Positions 42,091-51,765 of a stretch of DNA of 64,000 nucleotides are shown here, one piece after another. The notes under the pieces are model-generated. The model worked only from the letters and a program-made list of their open reading frames with translations, ran no database searches and was not told the origin of the DNA. Source of the DNA: Citrobacter sp. FP75 (GTDB taxonomy: Bacteria; Pseudomonadota; Gammaproteobacteria; Enterobacterales; Enterobacteriaceae); the NCBI RefSeq assembly GCF_018342065.1, contig NZ_JAFDOE010000007.1:162430-226429 (forward strand), written 5' to 3'. How positions within the stretch are numbered: position 1 is the stretch's first letter; every line of letters starts with the position of its first letter. Position numbers and translations under genes: made by a program.

Positions 42091-42708
42091 TCACATTTTC
42101 TGATTAGGTTTCTTCGTGGTCCCGCCACTGTCTCCGGGGTGGTCGTGGGTATTAAATGTTTGCCGGATCCCACTCATGCTGCCGGTTTTATCCGTAATCT
42201 CCTGCGAGGCACCAATGTTGCCCTTCACGATTGTGTCAGCATTAATCTGAGTTTTCCCCTGTACAGTCAGGGTATCCGTGACTTCAACCGGGCCATCCAG
42301 TGTTCCTTTCCCCACAATTTTGTAAGAGCCACCACTCGTCAGCGCGATCGTCAGGGCATGCGCCGCCCTGTCATAACGAATCTCGGTTCCGTCGCTGTAT
42401 CGGGTGATGTGCTCACTGTCACTACCTTCCGGTACGGGCAGTTTTCCCGTGTTCCAGCCGGGGAAAACACGCCCGTTATTTAACTCACCGGCCTCCGACA
42501 ACACCGTCACAGCATCACCGACGGCATAAGGATTTGAGTCAGCTCGGTTTGCTCCGGAAAAGCCCTGACATAACGGTAGCCAGGTGGTGACGATGTCCCC
42601 GAGATCAACCCGGCATTTGGGGATGCCGTCATGCCGAACAGAATGAATCACACCGCGCCGTACCAGATTCGCCAGCCTACGCTGTAAATCCCCCGCAATA
42701 TCACTCAT
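42091..42708 (-). CDS. Baseplate spike/assembly protein V
   Basis: 205 residues from the ATG at 42708. Phage baseplate assembly protein V family, with an OB-fold-like N terminus (VRRGVIHSVRHDGIPKCRV) and a C-terminal beta-helical spike with repeats of the TLDGPVEVTDTLTVQG type. It should form the central spike that punctures the membrane. Unlike P2, V lies upstream of FI here. Confidence 0.87.
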   Translation of the reverse strand: MSDIAGDLQRRLANLVRRGVIHSVRHDGIPKCRVDLGDIVTTWLPLCQGFSGANRADSNPYAVGDAVTVLSEAGELNNGRVFPGWNTGKLPVPEGSDSEHITRYSDGTEIRYDRAAHALTIALTSGGSYKIVGKGTLDGPVEVTDTLTVQGKTQINADTIVKGNIGASQEITDKTGSMSGIRQTFNTHDHPGDSGGTTKKPNQKM

Positions 42709-43252
42709 CAGTACTCGCCTCCCAGATAAGGTGGTAGTCATCCACATGCTGACGCCCCGTATCCGGTACAGCGCCCAGCCACACCTGATTCAGCGGCATA
42801 CCGGTTCTGGCGAACGGATCCACGCCGAAAGCCGCACTCTGGGTAAACGACACCCGCCACACCAGATAGTCATCCATACGCGGATCAAATTCGTCGCGCT
42901 CCGCAGTAGTGAATACGGCGGGTGAAATGTGTGTCAGGCCAAACTGCTGCCCGTCAATCCACTGTGTAATATCTGCCGCCGCTGTTCGCAGGAAGATTTC
43001 CGGGCAACTGAGACCGGACGCGGCATCGACCACCACAAAAAGATCACACGAAAGTTCAACATTGAGTTGCCCCTCGTTGCCGCCGTTCTGCTCCCAGCTG
43101 TTAATGGTGAAATACACGGCGGGTGTCACCAGCCCGGTGAAACGAGGGATATTTTTTTCAGGATAGGCTCCAGCGTCGCGTACCCACGTTATCTTTTTCA
43201 GCGTACTGGTAACTGCCTCGTGGTATCGCGCCAGAGATAAAGGTTCAGCCAT
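42701..43252 (-). CDS. Phage tail/neck protein, Mu-like
   Basis: 183 residues (start PLSLARYHEAVTSTLKKIT; middle GLTHISPAVFTTAERDEFDP; C terminus DPFARTGMPLNQVWLGAVP). Position between head-tail genes and V suggests a tail completion or neck protein. Overlaps V by 8 bp. Exact function not established. Confidence 0.75.
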   Translation of the reverse strand: MAEPLSLARYHEAVTSTLKKITWVRDAGAYPEKNIPRFTGLVTPAVYFTINSWEQNGGNEGQLNVELSCDLFVVVDAASGLSCPEIFLRTAAADITQWIDGQQFGLTHISPAVFTTAERDEFDPRMDDYLVWRVSFTQSAAFGVDPFARTGMPLNQVWLGAVPDTGRQHVDDYHLIWEASTDE

Positions 43253-43262
43253 TGTGACGACC

Positions 43263-43919
43263 TCATACAGATACCCGGGCTTTCACACGCCCTCGGATAT
43301 CCATTTCAAAATGGTGCATGAAAATTTCCATCGCCTCGGCAAAGGCGTTGTCTTCTATGTAATTCAGCATCGGTTCGTAAATATCCACCTCCGCTTCCCG
43401 GGTACGGCGGGTATGCGGATCACGAATGACCACCGTTCGTCGGTTCTCACGTTTTGAGCGGGCGACTTCCCCGTTTTCGAAGATCAGTGCCGAAAGCAGG
43501 CTGCCTTTAGGCGTAAACCCGGCATTTTTCGTCTGTCGCCGCGCTTTGATAAAGCGCCCCGTAGATTTATCCCGCTGGGTATGGTGCGGACGTAACCGTC
43601 CGTTAATACGCCCTTTCAGGTCTTTCACCTTAATGGCGTTGAGACCGAACCAGAGCCTGAAGTTATCCAGTCGGGAACCTCTGTCGAGGCGAAAAAAGAG
43701 CAGACGACGACGCACCAGTCCGATACTTCGCGGGGCCAGCCCGTCTTTCAGATCAGCCAGCGTTTTTTTGCGCAGTGTCGCAGCGGTTCGCCTGAGCGCC
43801 CGGGAGTAAGCCGCCCGAAACTGTTTTTGTGTGGCACCGATACTGTCCGCAATCTGCCAGATAGCATCCACATCAATATCGACAGGTAAATCCCGTCGCA
43901 GTCTGGATCCTCGCGCCAT
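43263..43919 (-). CDS. Minor tail protein Z-like
   Basis: 218 residues from the ATG at 43919 (a longer frame starts upstream without a good ribosome site). Very basic: LRRDLPVDIDVDAIWQIADS and RAAYSRALRRTAATLRKKTL. Resembles prophage minor tail protein Z, which attaches tails to heads. It abuts the next gene. Confidence 0.75.
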   Translation of the reverse strand: MARGSRLRRDLPVDIDVDAIWQIADSIGATQKQFRAAYSRALRRTAATLRKKTLADLKDGLAPRSIGLVRRRLLFFRLDRGSRLDNFRLWFGLNAIKVKDLKGRINGRLRPHHTQRDKSTGRFIKARRQTKNAGFTPKGSLLSALIFENGEVARSKRENRRTVVIRDPHTRRTREAEVDIYEPMLNYIEDNAFAEAMEIFMHHFEMDIRGRVKARVSV

Positions 43920-43920
43920 A

Positions 43921-44277
43921 TCAGCTCCATTGTTCAATCGGCGGCTGGACGTTTCCCGGTGCGCCATAGGCCAGCGTGACACGGGTACGTCCGGCTTCGT
44001 TCACACCGACATGTGTCACCCGGTAACGAACATTGTTCACCACAACCTCATCATGCTTTGACAACCCGGCAATATCCGCCGTCATGGCACTGAAGGCCGG
44101 GGCGTGATTGCTGATTTCCCCACCGCCCGGTACGTTGACCGGTGCATCCGGCGTTTCAAAAATTACATTCACCGGACGGCATTCATTACCGATGTGAAGC
44201 ACTGCCGGACATGCTTCAGCAAAGAGTCTCGTTATGCGGGCATCTGCCCGCATCAGCCGTTCATGAAAGTTGCGCAT
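43921..44277 (-). CDS. Head-tail joining protein (FII-like)
   Basis: 118 residues from the ATG at 44277, which overlaps the stop of the upstream gene. RITRLFAEACPAVLHIGNEC, VNVIFETPDAPVNVPGGGE and YRVTHVGVNEAGRTRVTLAY match the lambda FII-type head-tail connectors. Confidence 0.75.
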   Translation of the reverse strand: MRNFHERLMRADARITRLFAEACPAVLHIGNECRPVNVIFETPDAPVNVPGGGEISNHAPAFSAMTADIAGLSKHDEVVVNNVRYRVTHVGVNEAGRTRVTLAYGAPGNVQPPIEQWS

Positions 44278-44606
44278 CAGTAACCCAGGCGAACACACAC
44301 GGTGGCGTCGCTGGTCTCTGCGGCTGCCCATACGGTGCCCACCAGCGCATTACCTGATTCTGTTGCTGTTAACGTGGCAGTATCAGACTTGAGATATACC
44401 CGTTTACCCTGCGTCAGTTCCTCGGCCTCTTTGGGTAATGCAAAAATCCCCGTGGTATGCAGTACACCAGTGCTCCCCTGCGAAATATCCGCATGAGCCA
44501 CCCCGACCAGATTGTCTTTGACGACCAGTTCCCCGGATGCGACGGTTTTTCCGCTGTCGTTCACCCACTCAACGGTCGTTCCGTCCTGAACATAGTTTTT
44601 TGACAT
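44277..44606 (-). CDS. DUF2190 capsid decoration-type protein
   Basis: 109 residues from the ATG at 44606. Repetitive beta-strand protein: VQDGTTVEWVNDSGKTVASG and TGIFALPKEAEELTQGKRVY, the DUF2190 pattern. Such proteins decorate or cement capsids. Located just after the capsid gene, as expected. Confidence 0.8.
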   Translation of the reverse strand: MSKNYVQDGTTVEWVNDSGKTVASGELVVKDNLVGVAHADISQGSTGVLHTTGIFALPKEAEELTQGKRVYLKSDTATLTATESGNALVGTVWAAAETSDATVCVRLGY

Positions 44607-44677
44607 TTTCACCTCCGGTATAGGCGACACCCAGCGGTGTCACCTGAATAAAAAAAACCGCCTGATGCGGCGGTGAA

Positions 44678-46756
44678 TTACTGTTTTTTAACTTTGACCA
44701 TGCCGCGCCAGTCAAGCGGCGCCACCCCGGCATCGATGCGAACCTTGAATGCCGCCCCATCAACGGTAAAGCCCTGCTGCTGTTCCAGATACGGGGTATC
44801 AATACCGTCAAGGTAAGCCACTTCGATCGTGTCACGGCCTTGTTCTGCCACCAGGTAATAATCGGTCGGGCTGCTGTCATCCAGACGAGCTTCTGACAGA
44901 ACGGTGGCAAAGTTCTGGATCGGGTTGACGATCCCACTGTTGGCATCTGCCCCCGGCACGCTGGCAGACTTAATTAACTGATTCGCTCGCGATTCAATGG
45001 CGACAGGTGTCAGCATAAAGGCCGGACGAATGTTCAGGCGGCGGCTGCCAGATTTTTGCAGCAACATGGCCTTGCGCCCCGCATCCAGCCCTTCAACGGA
45101 CAGGTCTGCGGTCACAAGGTTGCAGTGATCGGCATGGAAAAGCGGCTTACCGTCGGCCATTTTCGGGTTGCTGGTCAGCACGGCCCAGACAAGATCGCCC
45201 ACCGTAGTACGCGCTGCGGCCCCCATAGCCATCGGAATACGGGTCAACATATCCAGGTCATCGTTGATGATGGTCTGGCGGTCAATACTGAACAGCTCGC
45301 CATACGTGGCCAGCGCGATGGGTTCACCGCGATCTTTAAGGGTCACATACTTATATTCAGCACCCGGATGCACCTGTCGCAGTGTCGGAAAGGCTTCCAG
45401 CCCCACACGATGCGCAGTTTTAAAATCTGACAGCGTACCTTTGCGGGTCCATTGATCAAAGGTTTCACTGGCGCTGTCCCAGCCCTGCAGCGCCGCTTTA
45501 TGGGCCACATCCATCAGGATATTGCCAAAATCACTGCTACTGTGGGTGAATGCCAGCCCCACCATTGCCATCGGCGCGGAATGCCCGGAAATACCGATGC
45601 CGCGATCAACCAATGATGCACGTGCCAGTTCGCGCAACGTATAGCCGTTATAAGCATTGTCTTTTTCTGCTTCGACATACCCGGCCCGGGCCATCACTGA
45701 CGCACGGATGGAATCGCCCACCAGATTGCCATTGCCCGCATAAATGTGTGCTGCTCCCGGCCCTGCACAGGGCGTGGTGCCCGCCGCCAGCGCCTGCAGC
45801 AGTCGGTCACGCGCCTTTTCAGCCGAGCAGGTGAAATCGCTCAGACACTCCGCTTTCAGCGAGGCAAATGTCGGAAATGCGTCAAACACGGCAGAGACAG
45901 CACTTACACGCTCCGCATTGGCGACCTGCATCTGCTGCTGCAACTGAGTGGCTAGTGCCGCAATATCGACTGAACCAGGCTGCGATGCGGCCTGAGGCAT
46001 CTGCGGTGCCGGAGGCTGAATATCCAGCTGTGGAGTGGCCAGTGTTTCTGCACGCGGAGCAAAAAGAGCGTTAACCTGTTTTGGCATATTCTGGTAATCC
46101 TTCAGTTTATTTTGATTCACACAAGCCGCAGCCTGTAATTCAGGTTCAAGGGAATCTGCAAAGCCTTTTTCCACGGCCTCAGCGCCGCTGAGCCAGGTTT
46201 CCGCTTTCAGCATTGCTTCCAGCTCCTCTTGTCCCAGCCCAGTTTTGTTCATGTAGGCCGACAGCATCAGTGCCTCATTGCGATCCAGCCAGTCTGCATA
46301 ATCACGCATATCATCGGAATCTCCGGAGATCCCGCCCCAGGGCTTGTGCACCATGATCCAGGCGTTTTCCGGCATATGTACCGTTGCCCCTGGAAGGCAG
46401 ACAATCATTGAAGCCATGCTGGCGGCAACACCATCCACCCAGATATCCACCTTCGCTTTCAGGCGTGACAACGTGTTAAAGATGGCGAAGCCCTGCATCA
46501 CATCACCACCCGGACTGTGGATATGCAGATCAATGGTGCTGGCCTCAAACACCCCCGCGTCCTTACAGTCGGCAACAAACTGCTGCGCAGTGATACCCCA
46601 CCCACCAATCACGTCATAGAGGAAAATTTCCACCCGTCCGGTCGCCTGCGCACGGATTTCGTACCAGCATTGACCGTTTGCGGCATCGACCCCCGCAAGG
46701 CTGGCGCGGGGATTAATCATCATCCCGCGACGGGGCGGGTTTATCATTTGCTGCAT
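44678..46756 (-). CDS. ClpP-like protease fused to major capsid protein
   Basis: 692 residues from the ATG at 46756, preceded by AAGGAG; the longer frame is not used. Residues about 20-200 are a ClpP/S14 protease: FLYDVIGGWGITAQQFV, HIHSPGGDVMQGFAIFNTL, catalytic Ser in DGVAASMASMI and His in WIMVHKPWG. A linker rich in Ala/Gln/Pro follows (240-300), then a capsid part (TPCAGPGAAHIYAGNGNLVG to VKVKKQ). The protease would cleave the chain to release the mature capsid. Such fusions are known in some phages and replace the separate C and E genes of lambda. Confidence 0.87.
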   Translation of the reverse strand: MQQMINPPRRGMMINPRASLAGVDAANGQCWYEIRAQATGRVEIFLYDVIGGWGITAQQFVADCKDAGVFEASTIDLHIHSPGGDVMQGFAIFNTLSRLKAKVDIWVDGVAASMASMIVCLPGATVHMPENAWIMVHKPWGGISGDSDDMRDYADWLDRNEALMLSAYMNKTGLGQEELEAMLKAETWLSGAEAVEKGFADSLEPELQAAACVNQNKLKDYQNMPKQVNALFAPRAETLATPQLDIQPPAPQMPQAASQPGSVDIAALATQLQQQMQVANAERVSAVSAVFDAFPTFASLKAECLSDFTCSAEKARDRLLQALAAGTTPCAGPGAAHIYAGNGNLVGDSIRASVMARAGYVEAEKDNAYNGYTLRELARASLVDRGIGISGHSAPMAMVGLAFTHSSSDFGNILMDVAHKAALQGWDSASETFDQWTRKGTLSDFKTAHRVGLEAFPTLRQVHPGAEYKYVTLKDRGEPIALATYGELFSIDRQTIINDDLDMLTRIPMAMGAAARTTVGDLVWAVLTSNPKMADGKPLFHADHCNLVTADLSVEGLDAGRKAMLLQKSGSRRLNIRPAFMLTPVAIESRANQLIKSASVPGADANSGIVNPIQNFATVLSEARLDDSSPTDYYLVAEQGRDTIEVAYLDGIDTPYLEQQQGFTVDGAAFKVRIDAGVAPLDWRGMVKVKKQ

Positions 46757-48224
46757 CAGGGAGCACTCCTTTATCGTTGGCGGCGTCGGAATCGAACACC
46801 AGCCCGTTTTGTCGGTTAAATTCGGTTTCACGCATACGCTGGCGTTTGACCTCCTGCGGCGACTGCCCACGGGCACGGATCCACTCAGCTTCCGTTCCGG
46901 CACCACCACGCAAAATGGCCCTCCATGCTGCGGCCTCTTTGACGGGATCAATCCACGGCATTACCGGGCCAAGATAGGTCGCATTAAAAAGTGTGGTTTT
47001 GTCTATATCAGGAGGGATATCCATATTAAGCAGCGCCATCGCCAGCCAGGCGCGGTACACCGGACGGCTGAACTGCCCCACAAACCATTGCTGCAGGACG
47101 TTATAGCCTTCGTAACTTTCCACCAGTTCCTGGCGCTGCGCGCTGTAGGTCCCGTTATAGTCACGGGCAATACTGGAATAGCTGCCGCGACTCCCGGCGG
47201 CGACCGCCCGCAACTGCCCATTGCGAAACTCATGGAGATGAACGTTCGGGCGGTTTGACTCAACCATGCCAAGATCTTCACCCGGCCCCAGGTCGTCAAA
47301 AATCATGCCCGGCGCAATATCAAAGTGACGGTACTTTTGCTCTGAGGGTTTCCAGTCTTCATATGCCGGAAAACTGGCGGCATCACCGCGTTTAATATAG
47401 AAGCCCAGCGCAGCAGCAATGCGGGCCGCCACACGTTCGCTCTCCTCGTAATCCTTTATATCGCCCAGACGACGGATCACCCCATGAAGCAGGCTTACAC
47501 CGCGTAACTGGTGAAGGCGCTTACGCAGGGCAATGTGCAACATGTTCTCTGCCGAAACAGTTTTCAATTCAGCGCTGAAGCGCGTCATATTGGCCGGATG
47601 ATATTTGTAAACCCGGTAACCAACAGGGCGGCCCCAGTCGTTGACGATAATCCCCTGGCGGATCTGCTGCCCCGATATGCTGTTCAGATTAAGCGGAACA
47701 AAATCAGCCTCCAGCAGTTCCAGTGAAAACGGAACACTGCTTGCGTGTGTCAGTCCGGCAACGGGGCCACGCACCAGCTGCGCGAAAATCTCTCCGTCAC
47801 GCAGTGCTGAACGCAGCGCCAGTCGCTCGGCTTCCGGACGGGTCAGCATCCCCGTCACCTCCGGACGAACCGACCATTCGGACCAAAGTGCTGATATTTT
47901 TGCCGCAAATTCTTCATGCAGCTTACCGTCCAGGCCGAGCGGTTGCGGTTCCACCTGGATCCCCTGGGCACCAATGACCCGTTCTTCCAGCTTATCCAGC
48001 AGGCCGATCACAATGTCATGGTCTTGATCCAGTGCCCGCGCCTGCTCTCGCAGAGACACGCCAGCAACACCCACCACAGTATCTGCCGAGCGACTCTCAC
48101 GTTTTGTTTTGTTCACTCTGGAGGGATGCGCTGCCTCATACGCCCGAAGAAGCATCTTGTTTCTGGCGCGCGAAACAGCCCACCCTGGCGCAATAGCGCC
48201 AAGTGCCCTGTCGAAAATGCCCAT
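46713..48224 (-). CDS. Portal protein (lambda B family)
   Basis: 503 residues: RSADTVVGVAGVSLREQARA near residue 45, ALRDGEIFAQLVRGP, and RGVSLLHGVIRRLGDIKDY, all of the lambda-type portal family. The C terminus is Asp/Lys rich (ANDKGVLPDAAND). Overlaps the capsid fusion by about 44 bp. The ring forms the DNA-entry vertex. Confidence 0.93.
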   Translation of the reverse strand: MGIFDRALGAIAPGWAVSRARNKMLLRAYEAAHPSRVNKTKRESRSADTVVGVAGVSLREQARALDQDHDIVIGLLDKLEERVIGAQGIQVEPQPLGLDGKLHEEFAAKISALWSEWSVRPEVTGMLTRPEAERLALRSALRDGEIFAQLVRGPVAGLTHASSVPFSLELLEADFVPLNLNSISGQQIRQGIIVNDWGRPVGYRVYKYHPANMTRFSAELKTVSAENMLHIALRKRLHQLRGVSLLHGVIRRLGDIKDYEESERVAARIAAALGFYIKRGDAASFPAYEDWKPSEQKYRHFDIAPGMIFDDLGPGEDLGMVESNRPNVHLHEFRNGQLRAVAAGSRGSYSSIARDYNGTYSAQRQELVESYEGYNVLQQWFVGQFSRPVYRAWLAMALLNMDIPPDIDKTTLFNATYLGPVMPWIDPVKEAAAWRAILRGGAGTEAEWIRARGQSPQEVKRQRMRETEFNRQNGLVFDSDAANDKGVLPDAANDKPAPSRDDD

Positions 48225-48232
48225 GGATGACC

Positions 48233-48454
48233 TTATAAAAAGTTAGCGAGTTTGAAGGTGTTGCTGCGACCATTGACGGCCTGCCAGCGTTTTTCCCAGT
48301 ATTCAAGCTCTTTACGAAGTGCGACGGGATCATGATTGGTAATGGCACGACCATTCACGCCAGTAAAAGACACGCTTTTCCCGTCAAGAGAATCACGGTA
48401 AGCCTGTCGAACCGTAACCAACATCTGCTGGATTTCAGATTTCGTCATAGCCAC
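48233..48454 (-). CDS. Head-tail joining protein gpW-like
   Basis: 73 residues (MAMTKSEIQQMLVTVRQAYR and LRKELEYWEKRWQAVNGRSN): helical gpW-like adaptor, placed between terminase and portal as in lambda. Overlaps the terminase stop by 10 bp. Confidence 0.8.
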   Translation of the reverse strand: MAMTKSEIQQMLVTVRQAYRDSLDGKSVSFTGVNGRAITNHDPVALRKELEYWEKRWQAVNGRSNTFKLANFL

Positions 48455-50562
48455 CCTCCGTTGCCACTGACACCCAGCCAGCCGCCAGAAAGTGGGCTGG
48501 CCTGCTCAGTAACGGCAACCGGAGATGAACGAGCGGGTATCGTTTTTTTCACTACCATCTCCCCGGGGCGTTCCCCGTCAATAATGTCCGGATTCGTGTC
48601 CTGAGATGCCGCCCAGGCTGGCGGTTGCTCCCAGTCACGGATTTTTTCGTAACCACGCAGAATGGCAACAGCGTGGGCATAGCAGAACAGGTCGAATGCT
48701 TCGTTGTTCCCTTTACCTGGCTTGCGCCATTTTCCGTCGCTTCCCCGCTCCTCATACGTCAACTCCTCGTAAAACCACTCCCCGAGCCAGTCGGGAAAAT
48801 GGATATACCCGGCTCCTGGAGTTTCACGCTCCAGGTTATTGCTGAGTTGATCTTTGAGCAGGTCAGTCTGCAACAGATATACCGGTACTTCGCCACGGGC
48901 ATCAGCCCGGCGATCGCTTCGTCCGGTATTGTCAGGGTGTGTTCTGGTGATCAGTTTCTGGCGTCGGGTGCTGTCCCCCTTTATCAGATAAACCCGTTTC
49001 CCCAGGCCATCGCGGCGGCATTTGCGCCAGAATTTATACGCGTTATCCGTCACGCCATCCTCACCACCGCTGTCGACTGCCATAGCCAGCACAGGCATTC
49101 GCCGGAATGGATTTGACTGGAGAGGATACGTTTTTTCCAGCACATCCATGATCAACAGCTGCCAGTCCTCAGGGTAAGAGCCAGGGTGAACCGGAAGCGC
49201 CTCGCCATTTTCATCACAGCGCAGGGACTGACGAATGTTATAGCGATCCACTAACCAGCGTTCGCCGTTCTCACCATAACCGATTATCTGTACTACAAAA
49301 CGGCGTTTCTTCCCGCCCTGCACATCCACCGATGCCAGCAGAAAACGCACCTTTGGCGGCACCAGGCGTTTACCGTAGTCCTCCGCCCGCTGCATCAGCA
49401 CATCGGCCCGTCGCTGTTCGGTTGCTGCACGCGGAAGATAAGGCAGGCCCCAGTCAGTGTTGATCACCGTTTTCAGTGTTTCTTCACTGCCCGTGGTTTC
49501 ATAGTCCTGTTCTGCCGTCAGTAACTTGTAAACCAGTTGTGCCCAGGTCTGGTAAGCCGCAGCGGGCCCCTCCATCCAGAATGATGCAATTCGGGAACGT
49601 CGAGCATCACCCGTAATACTCCCTGTTTTATCAATTAGCTGACCTTCACGAAGCCAGACACCACGTCCGTTAAGCTCCCGTTTTTTATCAGCGGTGATCA
49701 CCCCGTTACAGTGCGGGCAGACGATATGCGCAGCTTCACTGGCTTTAACCGGATCGGCAATCTCCCGGTAACCTGTCATCGCCTCCATAGCTGGTTGAAA
49801 GTAATCCCCACAATGCGGACATGGCCAGTACCAGCGACGGCGATCGCCGCGATTATATAAAGCCAGGATTCCGGTGGTGGGTGGCGCTTCATGAGGTGAT
49901 TTTCGCCGCCATTTGGTATTGGTGATTTCCCGACCAGGCGAACTCTCCACCAGCGTCATGCCCGCAGACATAAAGGTGGTGGTGCGCTTTGAGGCCAGCG
50001 AGAAGCCATCGCCTTCCCCGTCAATATCTTCCGGAAATCTGTCGTAATCCGTCAGCGCCACGCATTTGAAATCTGAGGATGACATGATGTTAACGGAGGG
50101 CCAGCCAATCTTGAGGTAGTTCCCTGCAAGAAACGTCCGGTCATGGACGTTGTTATCGTTACGCGACGGGCTCAGCCTGCATGCCACTTCCGGGCTGACG
50201 CGAAATGTCCTGGCCAGACGTTTTTTGGAGTGTTCACGCGCTTTTTCTTCTGTCATCTGGACGATAAGCATATCCGACGGATCACACACCACGTTGTACA
50301 CCACCCAGCCATCAATCAGGCCAATCGTCTTACCCGTTCGCGCTGGACCAACAAATATGACAGCATCATATTCGCGTGACGCCAGGCAGTTCATCGGCTC
50401 CACGACATAGGGGGCAAGATGCGGATCCCATTCAACGGAGTTACCAACACCCACCGGAACGCGCATATATTTATGCACGGCCTCGGCAACAGGCATCCGA
50501 CGCGGTGCCTTTATGATCCCGGCGGTATTCTTTCTGACCTCTGCCGCCGTGGCCTGTCGCAT
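48445..50562 (-). CDS. Terminase large subunit (lambda A family)
   Basis: 705 residues: Walker A FVGPARTGKTIGLIDG near residue 69, an N-terminal ATPase and a C-terminal nuclease. CPHCGDYFQPA and CPHCNGVITADKK form a zinc-finger pair as in lambda gpA-type terminases. VKPKVRFLLASVDVQGGKK-type nuclease residues follow (PPKVRFLLASVDVQGG). Cuts concatemers at cos and drives DNA into the head. Confidence 0.93.
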   Translation of the reverse strand: MRQATAAEVRKNTAGIIKAPRRMPVAEAVHKYMRVPVGVGNSVEWDPHLAPYVVEPMNCLASREYDAVIFVGPARTGKTIGLIDGWVVYNVVCDPSDMLIVQMTEEKAREHSKKRLARTFRVSPEVACRLSPSRNDNNVHDRTFLAGNYLKIGWPSVNIMSSSDFKCVALTDYDRFPEDIDGEGDGFSLASKRTTTFMSAGMTLVESSPGREITNTKWRRKSPHEAPPTTGILALYNRGDRRRWYWPCPHCGDYFQPAMEAMTGYREIADPVKASEAAHIVCPHCNGVITADKKRELNGRGVWLREGQLIDKTGSITGDARRSRIASFWMEGPAAAYQTWAQLVYKLLTAEQDYETTGSEETLKTVINTDWGLPYLPRAATEQRRADVLMQRAEDYGKRLVPPKVRFLLASVDVQGGKKRRFVVQIIGYGENGERWLVDRYNIRQSLRCDENGEALPVHPGSYPEDWQLLIMDVLEKTYPLQSNPFRRMPVLAMAVDSGGEDGVTDNAYKFWRKCRRDGLGKRVYLIKGDSTRRQKLITRTHPDNTGRSDRRADARGEVPVYLLQTDLLKDQLSNNLERETPGAGYIHFPDWLGEWFYEELTYEERGSDGKWRKPGKGNNEAFDLFCYAHAVAILRGYEKIRDWEQPPAWAASQDTNPDIIDGERPGEMVVKKTIPARSSPVAVTEQASPLSGGWLGVSGNGGWL

Positions 50563-50565
50563 GGC

Positions 50566-51072
50566 TTACTCCTCTTCTGTCGAACTGTCCTCCTGTTCCG
50601 GCGTATCTGCCTGCTCAACCTTCAGGGCTATCTGATCCCGCAGGTCATCAATAACCTTTTGAACCCTGACGACGGCTGATGGTGTCATTGCGCAGTCACG
50701 CTCAAGAATATCCGGCAGAGTTTCCAACACCTGAACAACCGCTTTTGCCATCGAGGCAAATTCCCGACTGACTTCTGAGGTCGGGATAAGCTCTCCGGTC
50801 TCCTGCTGAAACTTGAGGCGCTCACGCTCAGACTGAAACCACGCCTTACGATCCGGCGGCGTCATTTTGTCAACGGCAACCGGCTCCAGCGTCGGCGTCC
50901 TGCCCAGTAATTCCCTGAGAATATCCAGAACCGAATAAAGCTTGAGGCGGGAGTTACTTCCGGGGGCAGGCTCAATATTGTTCAGTCTGCTGGCGACGGT
51001 CTGACGATGCAGATCGGTCAGTGCCGCCAGCTGATTAATGTTGAGGCGAAGATTTTTCAGTTCGTTATCCAT
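50566..51072 (-). CDS. Terminase small subunit (Nu1-like, DUF1441)
   Basis: 168 residues from the ATG at 51072. LNINQLAALTDLHRQTVASR is a helix-turn-helix, followed by a helical dimerisation part and an acidic tail DTPEQEDSSTEEE. The DUF1441 group acts as small terminase subunit that recognises cos. It starts the late operon for packaging. Confidence 0.85.
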   Translation of the reverse strand: MDNELKNLRLNINQLAALTDLHRQTVASRLNNIEPAPGSNSRLKLYSVLDILRELLGRTPTLEPVAVDKMTPPDRKAWFQSERERLKFQQETGELIPTSEVSREFASMAKAVVQVLETLPDILERDCAMTPSAVVRVQKVIDDLRDQIALKVEQADTPEQEDSSTEEE

Positions 51073-51250
51073 GATGATGAACAATATTTAACCAAATCGA
51101 CATCATGAATAATTTCATATTTGAAATATCAACAAGTTAATAGAAAGATGATGATGCCGATAAAATACAAAAAACCAGCCGTTTTCCGCGTGTCCACGTC
51201 CCCTCGGTGTTTCAAATTCCCGGGAGGACCCACACAAACAAGGTGAACTA

Positions 51251-51469
51251 TTATTTAGAAGCCAAAAGCCCAGCACCTTTGTTTATTGCAGAAGCGAGGG
51301 CTTCAGCCAACAACTCTGATGGAATACCTGGCAATCGCGCAGCCCAAAATGCCCGAGTCCTCACCCAGTCCATTTCTCCTGTAAGTTGTGCTGTAATAGC
51401 CCCATGCAGTTCTTTGATAAGAGCAGCCTTATCCTCTTCTATTTTGTACAAAGAGTTGTTCACAATCAT
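51251..51469 (-). CDS. Small hypothetical phage protein
   Basis: About 72 residues ([20 protein letters not shown] and [20 protein letters not shown]). Helical; no signal peptide. No clear ribosome site before the ATG at 51469. It lies between the terminase and the lysis genes on the same strand. Unknown function. Confidence 0.5.
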   Translation of the reverse strand: MIVNNSLYKIEEDKAALIKELHGAITAQLTGEMDWVRTRAFWAARLPGIPSELLAEALASAINKGAGLLASK

Positions 51470-51536
51470 ATTCAATATTGGCAAATTAAGTGATGTTCGT
51501 AGATGAGTGTCATGTATAGCTATGAGGACAAAGTAA

Positions 51537-51689
51537 ATGAAATGGATGCCCAGAGGTAGTAAAGGCCAGCGCCTGGTGCAGCAAACAGCCCGACATCAAC
51601 GAAAGTCATCCGCAAAAACATCAGATGTAATATCTACAGTTGCTGTTCTGCTGGCTTTGATCATATTTATAATCGCTATGGCGAGTTGA
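51537..51689 (+). CDS. Small tail-anchored membrane protein, opposite strand
   Basis: 50 residues: Lys/Arg-rich N terminus ([20 protein letters not shown]) and a C-terminal helix ([16 protein letters not shown]). GAGGAC precedes it by 9 nt. It runs opposite to the surrounding phage genes. A second small frame overlaps its start (ATG at 51502, 18 codons). Unknown. Confidence 0.45.
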   Translation: MKWMPRGSKGQRLVQQTARHQRKSSAKTSDVISTVAVLLALIIFIIAMAS

Positions 51690-51765
51690 GGTTTTATTAC
51701 CCTTACACTGATAGCGGCCTGTAGTTGTTACTCCACTATAGTGCTGTGCCATGTATTAGTACATA

